From Gemmata palustris (GTDB lineage: Bacteria > Planctomycetota > Planctomycetia > Gemmatales > Gemmataceae): a DNA stretch of 64,000 nt. Made by a program: the position numbers and the translations under genes. The notes under the pieces were generated by a model. It was given only the letters and a program-made list of their open reading frames with translations, was not told where the DNA came from and made no database searches. The stretch spans positions 248,001-312,000 of the forward strand of contig NZ_JAGKQQ010000001.1 of NCBI RefSeq assembly GCF_017939745.1. The letters run 5' to 3'. How positions within the stretch are numbered: position 1 is the first letter of the stretch; each line of letters opens with the position of its first letter. Shown here in pieces: positions 51,191 to 60,100 of the stretch.

Positions 51191-52624
51191 ATGAGCGGCC
51201 TCCGGTGGCGGTTCCTCGGGCCGGTATCGCTCGGCACCCTGTGCCTCGTGGCGCTGTGCGCGTTCACGGCCGTGTCCCTGTTCCACCAGCAGGCGACGAT
51301 CACCAGCGTGCTCCGGGAGAACGTGTCCAGCCGCCGGGCCGCGTCCGACTTGCGCGGGTGCCTGAACACGCTCATTGCGCTCGAACTCAACCAGGTCGAA
51401 TCGGTCGCCGAGTTACACACCCGGGCCCAGACGCACCTCACCGAGATCCGCAAGCTGGCGAACCACCCGGAGGAGAAGGCGCTGTCGGCCCAGCTCGACG
51501 ACGGGGTGGCCCGGTACCTCAAATTGTGGCAATCGCTGCCCCCGAAAAATGACGCCGCGCACGCCGCCCGGGTCGCCGCGGCGACCGAGTACCTCGAGGT
51601 CCACGTCCTCTACCCGTGCCGCGAACTCGAAACGTTCAACGACCAGCGGGTCGAGGACACGACTACCCAGCACGAACGGGTTCTGAGTCAGCTCGCGTGG
51701 GGGATGGCGGTCGTGGGCGGGTTGGGGGCGGTGGCCGGGATCGTGTTCGGGTACGGCGCGGCCCGGCTCCTGAGCCAGTCGATCCGGCGGCTGCGGGTGC
51801 AGATCCGCGACGCGGCCGGCAAACTCGGCCCGGACCCGCCGGAGATCGTCCTGACGGGCGACTTCGAGTTCGGCCGGCTGCACGAGGACCTCGACTCCCT
51901 GACGGACCGCATCGAGGAGGTCGTCCAGAAGCTCAGCGAGCGCGAGCGCGAGGTGGCACGGGCCGAACAGCTCGCGGCCGTCGGCCAGCTCGCGGCCGGG
52001 GTGGGGCACGAGCTGCGGAACCCGTTGACGTCGATTAAAATGCTGATCCAAACGGGGCTCGAGGACGCGGACGGGCACCGGCTGACGGCCGAGGACCTGC
52101 GGGTGATCGAGGCCGAAATTCGCCGCATGGAGCGCTCCCTGCAGACGTTCCTCGAGTTCGCCCGCCCGCCGAAACTGGAGCGCCGACCGGTCGAACTGAA
52201 GACCGTCTTGGGCGCGGTGCTGGGTTTGGTCCGCGGGCGCGCGGAGAAGCAACACGTGAGCGCGATCTTCGAGGCCCGCGACGAACCGATCACCCTGACC
52301 GCGGACGCGGGGCAGCTCCAGCAAGTGTTCGTGAATTTGGTGCTCAACGCGCTCGACGTGATGCCGACCGGCGGTACCCTAACCGTCGCGACCCAGCGCA
52401 CCGTAAACCAAGTCGAGGTCGTAGTATCCGACACCGGACCGGGTATCCTAAAGGGGATGATGCCGCGCCTCTTTCAGCCGTTCGCCAGTAGTAAAGACAC
52501 GGGGCTGGGATTGGGGCTGGTCATCTCCCGGCGCATCGTTGAGGATCACGGGGGGACGATGAACGCGGCGAACCGACCGGGCGGGGGCGCGAGTTTCTTC
52601 GTGCGGCTCCCGATCGAGGAGTGA
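51191..52624 (+). CDS. Sensor histidine kinase
   Basis: The 477-residue kinase has two membrane helices (about residues 10-31 and 168-190) bracketing a periplasmic sensor of about 135 residues that is mostly helical and resembles a four-helix-bundle/chemoreceptor-type sensor. A HAMP-like linker follows, then HisKA with the phospho-acceptor His273 in GVGHELRNPLTSIKMLIQ, and a HATPase domain (QQVFVNLVLNALDVMPTGG, VVVSDTGPGI, GLGLGLVISRRIVEDHGG). The HisKA type resembles NtrB/AtoS kinases. GGAGGAGA precedes the ATG. The stop overlaps the ribosome-binding region of the response-regulator gene, so they form one operon. The target is likely the SulP gene downstream. Confidence 0.95.
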   Translation: MSGLRWRFLGPVSLGTLCLVALCAFTAVSLFHQQATITSVLRENVSSRRAASDLRGCLNTLIALELNQVESVAELHTRAQTHLTEIRKLANHPEEKALSAQLDDGVARYLKLWQSLPPKNDAAHAARVAAATEYLEVHVLYPCRELETFNDQRVEDTTTQHERVLSQLAWGMAVVGGLGAVAGIVFGYGAARLLSQSIRRLRVQIRDAAGKLGPDPPEIVLTGDFEFGRLHEDLDSLTDRIEEVVQKLSEREREVARAEQLAAVGQLAAGVGHELRNPLTSIKMLIQTGLEDADGHRLTAEDLRVIEAEIRRMERSLQTFLEFARPPKLERRPVELKTVLGAVLGLVRGRAEKQHVSAIFEARDEPITLTADAGQLQQVFVNLVLNALDVMPTGGTLTVATQRTVNQVEVVVSDTGPGILKGMMPRLFQPFASSKDTGLGLGLVISRRIVEDHGGTMNAANRPGGGASFFVRLPIEE

Positions 52625-52626
52625 AG

Positions 52627-54090
52627 ATGCCGACGCTGTTGGTGATCGATGACGAACCGGCCATTCGGCACGCCTTTCAGCGCGCGTTCCGGGACGACGG
52701 GGTGACGGTCCGCACCGCGACCACCGCGGCCGAGGGGCTCGCGGAATTCACGCGCGAGCGCCCGGACGTCGTCGTGCTCGACGTCCACCTGCCCGACGCG
52801 ACCGGGCTCGCCACGTTCCGCCAGGTCCGCGCGATCGACGCCCGGATCCCCGTGATCCTCGTCACCGGCCACGGGACCACCGATCTCGCCATCGAAGCGA
52901 TGAAAGAAGGGGCCTACGAGTACCTCCTCAAGCCGTTGGAGCTGCCCGATTTGCGGCAGTTAATCGACCGCGCGGTGCAGTCCAGTCGACTCATGCGCAC
53001 GCCGGCCGCGATGCCGGAAGTGGAAGCGACCCCGGTCGCCGGTGACGTGCTGCTCGGGCGGTGCCCGGCCATGCAGGAGGTGTACAAGGCCGTCGGGCGC
53101 GTCGCCGGCCAGAACGTGATGGCGCTGGTCCTCGGCGAGAGCGGCACCGGAAAGGAACTGGTCGCCCGCGCGATTTATCAGCACTCGCGCCGCGCCACGA
53201 AGCCGTTCCTGGCCATCAACTGTGCGGCCATCCCCGAGCCGCTCCTGGAGAGCGAGCTGTTCGGGCACGAGAAGGGCGCGTTCACCGGGGCCGACCGCAA
53301 GCGCATCGGGAAGTTCGAGCAGTGCCAGGGGGGGACCATATTCCTGGACGAGGTGGGCGAGATGGCCCCGCTCACGCAGGCAAAAATGCTGCGGCTGATC
53401 CAGGAGCAGAGGTTCGAGCGCCTGGGCGGAACGGAGACGGTGCAGACCGACGTTCGGCTGGTCGCCGCGACCAACGCCGACCTGGAAAAGATGGTCGAGG
53501 ACGGGCGGTTCCGGCGCGACCTGTACTTCCGGCTGAACGTGTTCACGATCAAGCTCCCACCGCTCCGCGAGCGCGGCGACGACGTCGGCTTGTTGGTCGA
53601 TTACTACCTGAAGCGGTTCGGGCACGAACTGGGGAAGCCGGTGGCCGAGGTCGCCCCCGACGCGGCGGCCGCGCTCCGGGCGTACCCGTGGCCGGGGAAC
53701 GTGCGCGAGCTGCAGAGCGTGCTCAAGCAATCGGTCCTGCGGATGAGCGGGTCGGCCCTGCTCGCCGATTTCCTGCCGGAACACGTGCTCCACCCCGCCG
53801 GGCTCCCGCCGACCGCGGTCGCTGTAACAAACGGGGTCGGCGGCGCGTTCGATTGGGACCAGTTCGTCGGCGGGCGCATCAGCGCCAACAGCGAGAACCT
53901 GTACGCGGAGGCGCTGGAGCGCATGGAGCGCGAAGTTCTCGTGCGGGTGCTGAAACACACCGACGGGAACCAGCTCCAGGCCGCCCGCATACTCGGCATT
54001 ACCCGCGGCAGCCTCCGAAACAAGATCCGGCTCCTGGGCATCAGCATCGCCCGCTCGGTGTGGTCCGATGACGATCACGGTGACGCCTGA
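52627..54090 (+). CDS. NtrC-family sigma-54 response regulator
   Basis: The 487-residue protein has a receiver domain (residues 1-120, acidic pair Asp8/Asp9, phospho-acceptor Asp52 in VVVLDVHLPD, conserved lysine in YLLKPLE), a sigma-54 AAA+ domain (VLGESGTGKELVAR, GAFTGA, GGTIFLDEVGE, and the WPGNVRELQ segment) and a Fis-type helix-turn-helix at the end (NQLQAARILGITRGSLRNKI). It should be phosphorylated by the kinase encoded two bases upstream and activate sigma-54 promoters; a near-perfect one lies 61 bp after its stop. ATG 52627 is favoured over the in-frame GTG at 52621 because GAGGAG precedes it by five bases. Confidence 0.96.
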   Translation: MPTLLVIDDEPAIRHAFQRAFRDDGVTVRTATTAAEGLAEFTRERPDVVVLDVHLPDATGLATFRQVRAIDARIPVILVTGHGTTDLAIEAMKEGAYEYLLKPLELPDLRQLIDRAVQSSRLMRTPAAMPEVEATPVAGDVLLGRCPAMQEVYKAVGRVAGQNVMALVLGESGTGKELVARAIYQHSRRATKPFLAINCAAIPEPLLESELFGHEKGAFTGADRKRIGKFEQCQGGTIFLDEVGEMAPLTQAKMLRLIQEQRFERLGGTETVQTDVRLVAATNADLEKMVEDGRFRRDLYFRLNVFTIKLPPLRERGDDVGLLVDYYLKRFGHELGKPVAEVAPDAAAALRAYPWPGNVRELQSVLKQSVLRMSGSALLADFLPEHVLHPAGLPPTAVAVTNGVGGAFDWDQFVGGRISANSENLYAEALERMEREVLVRVLKHTDGNQLQAARILGITRGSLRNKIRLLGISIARSVWSDDDHGDA

Positions 54091-54139
54091 CCAGCCAACG
54101 TGCTTCGTGCGGCACAACCCGTTTTTGCTGGAAAATCAA

Positions 54140-54152
54140 CGTTTTTAAAACG
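54140..54152. promoter_or_regulatory. CGTTTTTAAAACG palindrome at the SulP promoter
   Basis: The 13-bp AT-rich palindrome abuts the -24 element of the sigma-54 promoter and could be a regulator or integration-host-factor-type site. It is not far enough upstream for a classic enhancer. Confidence 0.3.
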
Positions 54153-54166
54153 GCACGAGCATTGCC
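54151..54166 (+). promoter_or_regulatory. Sigma-54 promoter of the SulP gene
   Basis: CGGCACGAGCATTGCC has GG at 54152-54153 and GC at 54164-54165, ten bases apart, with full GGCAC and TTGC elements. Transcription would start near 54177, giving a 23-base leader before GTG 54200. The kinase and sigma-54 regulator genes are immediately upstream. Confidence 0.8.
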
Positions 54167-54199
54167 TTGAGGGAACCGAATATTCCCCGAGGACAAGCC

Positions 54200-55882
54200 G
54201 TGGCCGAACCGACTCACGCGAACGATCCCGCCCCGCCCCTTACGCCCGGATTCCTTCCGAACGTCCGATTCGACCTCCAGTCCGGGTTCCTGGTCTTCCT
54301 GATCGCAATGCCGCTGTGCCTTGGGATCGCGACGGCGAGTAAGTACCCGCCGATTTGCGGCATCTGGACCGCCGTCATTGGCGGGATCTTCGCCTGCATC
54401 CTGAGTAACTCCCAGCTCACGATCAAGGGGCCGGCGGCCGGGCTCATCGTCATCGTGGAAGGGGCCGTTCTGGGACTGGGCGGCGACGTGGTCGGTCACG
54501 ACGCCCCGATCGAAGCGAAGATCGCCGCCGGCTACCCGCTCGCGCTGGGCGTCGGCGTGACGGCCGGGGTGATTCAGATCTTGTTCGGCCTACTCAAAGC
54601 CGGAAAGCTCGGCGAACTGGTTCCGCTCACCCCGGTCCACGGGATGCTGGCCGCGATCGGCATCACCATTATGGCGAAGCAGTTCTTCCCGATGCTCGGC
54701 ATCGAGAAGGTGCCGGGCGGCGAACCGATCAACGTGATCGCGGCGATCCCCGGTAAACTGTCGGAGTGGAACCCGACCATCGCGCTCGTCGGGTTGACGA
54801 GCCTCGCGATCCTGATCGCGTTCCCGTTCCTGAAGGCCCGCATCAAGTTCCTCAAGCCGGTCCCCGGGCAACTCATCGTGCTGCTCGTCGCGATCCCGAT
54901 GGGCCTGCTGCTCGGGCTCGACGGGATGCTCAACGCGAAGGACCAGGCCAAGTTCCTCGTGTTCGTGCCCGACGTGCTCCAAGCCCCTGAGACCGCATTC
55001 TTCTTCCCCAATTTCTCGGGCCTGGCGACCGCGACCGGGGTCCAGTACGTCGTGCTCTTTTCGCTGATCGGGACGATCGAATCGATGCTCAGTTCGCAGG
55101 CGGTCGACATGATCGACCCGTGGCGCCGGAAGACCGATCAGAACCGCGACCTCCTCGCCGTGGGCGTGGCCAACACGCTCTGCTCGGTCCTCGGCGCGCT
55201 GCCGATGATTTCTGAGATCGTCCGCAGCAAGGCGAACATCGATAACGGCGCCCGGACCAAGTACGCGAACCTGTTCCACGCCCTGTTCCTGCTCGCGTTC
55301 ATCCTGTTCCTCCCGTCCGTGATTCGGATGATCCCGCTGGCCGCGCTCGGCGCGATGCTGGTGTTCACCGGGTTCCGGCTCGCGTCGCCGAAAGAGTTCG
55401 TCCACACCTACAAGATCGGGCTCGAGCAGCTCGTGGTGTTCGTCACCACAATCGCCGTGACCCTTTGCACCGACCTCCTCATCGGCGTCGCGTCCGGGAT
55501 CGCACTGAAGCTGGTGATTCACGTCCTCAACGGGACCCCGCTCCGGAGCTTCGTCCGGGCCGACATCGAGGTGGCGAGTACCGACGACGAGCGGGTCGCG
55601 GTTCTGAAGGTGCGCCAAGCGGCGGTGTTCGCGAACTGGCTCGGCCTCAAGAGTGCAATCCTGAAGTACGCGGTCGACCGCGACGAGGTCGTGCTCGACC
55701 TGTCGGAGACCAAGTTCGTGGACCACAGCACAATGGAAAAACTGCACCAACTGGAACAGGAACTGGCCGCGGCAGACAAGGCACTCAAGGTGGTCGGTTT
55801 GGACTCTCACCGGCCGCTCTCGGCGCACCCGCTCGCCGCGCGCAAGTGCGCCCGGCACGCGCCGGTCGATGCCGCCGTCTGA
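54200..55882 (+). CDS. SulP family anion transporter with STAS domain
   Basis: The 560-residue protein has 12-14 membrane helices typical of SulP (SGFLVFLIAMPLCLGIATAS, GPAAGLIVIVEGAVLGLGGD, LAIGPL-like core absent, SLIGTIESMLSSQAVDMIDP). A cytosolic STAS domain is at about residues 455-550 (VLDLSETKFVDHSTMEKLHQ). SulP members import sulfate, bicarbonate or other anions; the motif after helix 8 and the lack of adjacent sulfur genes do not decide the substrate. GTG 54200 has GAGG seven bases upstream. An upstream TTG lies before the expected transcription start and is excluded. Control by the upstream two-component system through sigma-54 is strongly suggested. A large hairpin follows the gene. 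Confidence 0.93.
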   Translation: MAEPTHANDPAPPLTPGFLPNVRFDLQSGFLVFLIAMPLCLGIATASKYPPICGIWTAVIGGIFACILSNSQLTIKGPAAGLIVIVEGAVLGLGGDVVGHDAPIEAKIAAGYPLALGVGVTAGVIQILFGLLKAGKLGELVPLTPVHGMLAAIGITIMAKQFFPMLGIEKVPGGEPINVIAAIPGKLSEWNPTIALVGLTSLAILIAFPFLKARIKFLKPVPGQLIVLLVAIPMGLLLGLDGMLNAKDQAKFLVFVPDVLQAPETAFFFPNFSGLATATGVQYVVLFSLIGTIESMLSSQAVDMIDPWRRKTDQNRDLLAVGVANTLCSVLGALPMISEIVRSKANIDNGARTKYANLFHALFLLAFILFLPSVIRMIPLAALGAMLVFTGFRLASPKEFVHTYKIGLEQLVVFVTTIAVTLCTDLLIGVASGIALKLVIHVLNGTPLRSFVRADIEVASTDDERVAVLKVRQAAVFANWLGLKSAILKYAVDRDEVVLDLSETKFVDHSTMEKLHQLEQELAAADKALKVVGLDSHRPLSAHPLAARKCARHAPVDAAV

Positions 55883-55933
55883 GCGCGTGTCGATGGGCGC
55901 CTGCCGCACGCCTGGAACTGATGGAAAAGCTTG

Positions 55934-55988
55934 CCCCAAAAGCTCAACCCCGGACGGGAATAGACCATCCGGGGTTGAGCTTTTGGGG
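55934..55988. terminator. Perfect 21-bp hairpin after the SulP gene
   Basis: Arms 55934-55954 and 55968-55988 (CCCCAAAAGCTCAACCCC and inverse) are exact complements with a 13-base loop, about 50 bp after the stop. There is no T-run, so it may be a stabiliser or a repeat element as well as a terminator. Confidence 0.65.
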
Positions 55989-56172
55989 AGCAACTCGTGA
56001 CGTCTTTCCTTCAATTCGATCGCGTTGACTGATGCGACCCGGCGGTACGGGGCCGCTCAAATTCCGGTCGCGCAACGACCGCCCGTGTTTCGTGGAAACG
56101 TCCCTGAAATCACGTAACGCGGCCGCGCGAGTGGGAAGTTTCCGGCAATCGTTGCGGGCGCTGTTGGCGCAC

Positions 56173-56283
56173 CTACACGATGTTGAAGTGACGGATCACC
56201 GCGAACACGAACAGGCTTACGGACAGTGCCGCGTATAGCACTACCCACCCGTCGGTGTGGTCGTCGTCAGTCGTGTGGAGCAT
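56173..56283 (-). CDS. Possible single-helix small membrane protein
   Basis: A 36-codon frame begins MLHTTDDDHTDGWVVLYAAL and continues with a hydrophobic helix ending HFNIV. The acidic/His head followed by one membrane helix is plausible for a small membrane protein. The nearest purine-rich ribosome-binding site is about 18 bases upstream, further than normal. No family is recognised; a chance frame is quite possible. Confidence 0.3.
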   Translation of the reverse strand: MLHTTDDDHTDGWVVLYAALSVSLFVFAVIRHFNIV

Positions 56284-56429
56284 GTGGAGAGCCTGTTTGT
56301 CCCCTCCCGATGCGAGGGGTCGGAATGGGAAGCGCAATTTGCTCGAAGTGGGCGATCGGGTCAATGCCAACCGCACGTGCGGGAATTCAACTGACGCGAA
56401 CGAGTTGGGCGTGCTCGTTTGAAACCTTG

Positions 56430-56495
56430 TGAACGGCGCGGCATGAGCCCGCCGGTAGTAGCTCAAAAACACCGGCGGACTCACGCCGCGCCGTT
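56430..56495. repeat. Near-perfect 26-bp inverted repeat (family B)
   Basis: Arms 56430-56455 and 56470-56495 begin GAACGGCGCGGCATGAGCCC and pair with one mismatch. The sequence is related to the perfect 27-bp copy at 40621-40705. Confidence 0.75.
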
Positions 56496-56663
56496 CGCTC
56501 GCACCAAAGATTTCACCATGACATCATGAAACAGGTGGGTTCGCTTGTATTCTTTTGTTCACATGTATGCAATTGGCTTTGTTGATGTGTCTGGCCTGGA
56601 GCGAGTTTCGAGAACAAAGTGGGCGCAGTTTGCGGCTTGGCTGTGAGCCAAAAACCGCGCGAC

Positions 56664-56679
56664 TTTAGCGAGTGTTAGT
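56664..56679. promoter_or_regulatory. Degenerate TTTAGC / GTTAGT pair at 10-bp spacing
   Basis: TTTAGC at 56664 and GTTAGT at 56674 echo the exact GTTAGC pair 270 bp downstream and may be a weaker site of the same regulator. Confidence 0.25.
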
Positions 56680-56707
56680 CCCGTTTCGAGATCCCCGTAG
56701 CGTCCGA

Positions 56708-56797
56708 ACGAGCCGCGACCGCAAGGGAGCGGGGCTTCCCGTGCGTGGAACCGGGACGATAAACGGGGGCCCCTCCCGCGCCCTTGCGGTCGCGACA
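56708..56797. repeat. Family A repeats, inverted pair
   Basis: A copy of the GCGACCGCAAGGGAGCGGG core (56708-56733) is followed by an inverted, slightly diverged copy (56773-56797), allowing a large stem. Confidence 0.7.
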
Positions 56798-56932
56798 CGG
56801 AAACGGAACGAATCTGCGGTGGCGGCTGATGCAGCTAAGCGCGGAGCAGCACGGTTAAAATTCCCGGGTAACCAACAGTTGGCACGTTGGCGATCTGAGG
56901 TCGGGTGGAAGATCATTCCAGGGGCCGAAATT

Positions 56933-56948
56933 GTTAGCAATTGTTAGC
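56933..56948. promoter_or_regulatory. GTTAGC pair at 10-bp spacing upstream of gltB
   Basis: GTTAGC at 56933 and 56943 within TTGTTAGCAATTGTTAGC are exactly 10 bp apart. The following CTTGGGTGGGAAC resembles ATTTGGGGGGGAAC next to the phased boxes at 2701. It lies about 240 bp before the gltB start. Confidence 0.4.
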
Positions 56949-57188
56949 TTGGGTGGGAACGCAGTGATGACCGAGGAACCAGCGCCGGAGATCAAAATCG
57001 TGGGCCAATGGGTCAGAAAATTCCGGCTCGGGTCGAGTTCGCTGGGCAGTGCCGGGCATTTTGTGCATTGATTACGAGCATGCGTTGAGTATGTTTACTT
57101 CGTTCATTATGTGAGTTTGTCTTGGATAGTGAACGCTTTACAGCTATTCGTGCCCTCCGGGTACGAGCTTTGCACTCGCCTTAAATCC

Positions 57189-60100
57189 ATGCAGCCAGTC
57201 TCTCCTCCGTTCAGTCCCTCCCCTCTGGTTCCAGAGGGGCTTTACAACCCGTCATTTGAGCGCGACGCCTGCGGGGTCGGGTTTCTTGCCGACCTGCACG
57301 GTCGGAAGACGCACGCGACCGTTCGCGACGCCCTCCAGCTCCTCCGCAACCTCCAGCACCGCGGTGCGTGCGGGTGCGATCAGGACACCGGTGACGGGGC
57401 CGGAATTCTGCTCCAGCTCCCCGACCCGTTCTTCCGCGACGCGGGCGAAAAACTCGGGCTGAGTTTGCCCGCGGCGGGCGACTACGGCGTCGCGTTCTGC
57501 TTCCTGCCGACCGACCTCCAGAACCGTGCCGCCGCGCGCCGCGCGGTCGAAGAGATCGTCGGCACGGAAGGGCAGGTCATTTTGGGCTGGCGGCCCGTTC
57601 CGGTGGTTTCGAGCGCGATCGGCTGGCTGGCGCGGTCGTCCGAGCCGGCGATGGAGCAGTTGCTCATCGGCCGCGGGAAGGGCGCGCCTGATGCGGCTGC
57701 GTTCGAGCGGAAGTTGTACGTGATCCGCCGGCGCGCCGAGCTATGGGCTACAGCGCAGGCCGCGGGGACGGCGACGGGGTTCGCCATCGCGAGTTGCAGT
57801 TCGCGCACGATCATCTACAAGGGGATGCTCAAGCCGGACCAGCTCGAGGCGTACTTCCCGGACCTCGCGCACCCCGGCACGGAATCGGCCCTCGCGCTCG
57901 TTCACAGCCGGTACAGCACGAACACGTTCCCGCAGTGGGCGCTCGCGCAGCCGTTCCACACGCTCGCGCACAACGGCGAAATCAACACGCTCAACGGCAA
58001 CGTCCACTGGCTCAAGGCCCGCCAGTCGATGATGCACGGCGGGGCGCTCGGCGACGACCTCGCCAAAGTGCTCCCGTTGAACTTCGAGGGGCTGAGCGAC
58101 TCGGCCGTTCTCGACCGGGCCGTGGAACTGCTCGTTCAGTCCGGGCGCAGCCTGCCGCACGTGATGATGATGCTCGTGCCGGAGGCCTACGAGGAGCAAA
58201 AGCACCTCGACCCGGACGTGCGCGGGTTCTTCCGCTACCACCGGTGCCTGACCGAGCCGTGGGACGGCCCGGCGAACCTGTCGTTCACCGACGGCACCAT
58301 CATCGGGGCGATGCTCGACCGCAACGGGCTGCGCCCGGGGCGGTTCGTGGTCACCGACGAACGGGTGATCGTCGCCAGCGAAGTGGGCGCGCTCCCCACC
58401 CCCGCGAGCGAGGTCCGCTCGACCGGTCGGCTCCAGCCCGGCAAGTTGTTCATCGTCGATACGGCGCGCGGGAAAGTGATTACGGACGAAGAGATCAAGC
58501 TCGAGGTGTCGCGCGGAAAGCCGTACCGCGCGTGGGTCGAGCAGAACCAGATTCAACTCGACGATCTCCCCGCGGCGCCCGTGTTCGGTGACGAGTCCGT
58601 CCCCGTGCGCCACCGCCAGCACGTCTTCGGCTACACGCAAGAAGACGTTTCCCGCGTGCTGCTGCCGATGGCGCAGGACGGTCAGGAGCCGGTGTCCAGC
58701 ATGGGCACCGATACGCCGCTCGCGGTGCTCAGCGACCGCGCGCAGCTCCTGTTCAATTACTTCAAGCAGCTCTTCGCGCAGGTCACCAACCCGCCGATCG
58801 ATCCGATCCGCGAAAAAGTGGTGATGAGCACCGAATCGCTGATCGGGTGCGAATCGAACCTGCTCGGGGAATCGCCCGAACACGCGCGGCTGCTGCGCCT
58901 CAAGGGGCCGGCGCTCACCGATGAAGAGTTCGCGAAGATCCGGGCGCTCGACCAGCCGGGTCTGAAGGCGCGCACGCTCAGCACGCTGTTCGCGAAGGAC
59001 ACCGGGGAACCGGGGCTGGCCGCGGCAGTGGACGCGCTCTGTGCGGCGGCCGCCGATGCGGTGAAGGGCGGCTGCAGCGTCCTGATCCTGTCCGATCGCG
59101 GCGTGAACGCGGATCTCGTTCCGATTCCGTCGCTGCTCGCGACCGCGGCGGTGAACCACCACCTGATCCGCGCGGGCTTGCGCGTGAAGTGCGGACTCGT
59201 CGTCGAGACCGGTGAGGCGCGCGAGGTCCACCACTTCGCGCTGCTCGTCGGGTACGGCGCCGCGGCGGTCAATGCGTACCTCGCGTTCGAGACGTACCGC
59301 GGTCTCGCCGCCGAGGGGATGCTCGTTGACGCGCACGGCGCGCAGCTGGATCTGGTGAAGGCGTTCAAGAACTACGCGAAGGCGATCAACGCGGGCTTGC
59401 TGAAGGTGTTCAGCAAGATGGGCATCAGCACGCTGATGAGCTACCGCGGGGCGCAGATTTTCGAGGCCATCGGGCTGAACGCCGACGTCATCGACCGACA
59501 CTTCACGGATACGCCGAGCCGGATCGCGGGCATCGGGCTGACCGAGATCGCCCGCGAGTCGCTCACGCGCCACGCGGTCGGGTTCCCCGGCGACCCGGAC
59601 GCGGAATCGCCCGAACTCGACGTCGGCGGGGAGATCATGTGGCGGCGCCGCGGCGAGCACCGCATGTGGAACCCGGAAACGGTCCAAACGCTCCAGCACG
59701 CGGTGCGCCAGGAGAGCCGTGCGTCGTACCGCGAGTTCTCTCGGTCCGTGAACGACGAGAGCCGGCACCTCTGCACGCTCCGCGGGCTGCTCGACATCAA
59801 GAAGACGCACAAGGCGATCCCGCTGGAACTGGTCGAACCGGCGAAGGAGATCGTGAAGCGGTTCTTCACCGGGGCGATGAGCTTCGGGAGCATCAGCAAA
59901 GAGGCGCACGAGACGCTCGCGATCGCGCTGAACCGGGTCGGCGGGCGCTCGAACACCGGTGAGGGCGGCGAAGACCCGGTGCGGTTCAAGCCGGACGGCA
60001 ACGGGGACCGGCGCGGCAGCGCCATCAAGCAGGTGGCGAGCGGCCGGTTCGGGGTCACCGCGAACTACCTCGCGAACGCGGTCGAAATTCAGATCAAGAT

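Larger units (their letters stand above)
55989..57188. other. Long intergenic region before gltB
   Basis: About 1.2 kb with no well-supported gene. It contains a possible single-helix small membrane protein (56173-56283), a family B palindrome, family A repeats and phased GTTAGC hexamers, all listed separately. The low coding potential and many repeats suggest an accumulated repeat zone and the gltB regulatory region. Confidence 0.6.

Noticed and set aside
56967..57071. 34-codon frame starting ATGACCGAGGAACC before gltB
   Set aside because: No recognisable ribosome-binding site or family, and a short frame of this length is expected by chance.
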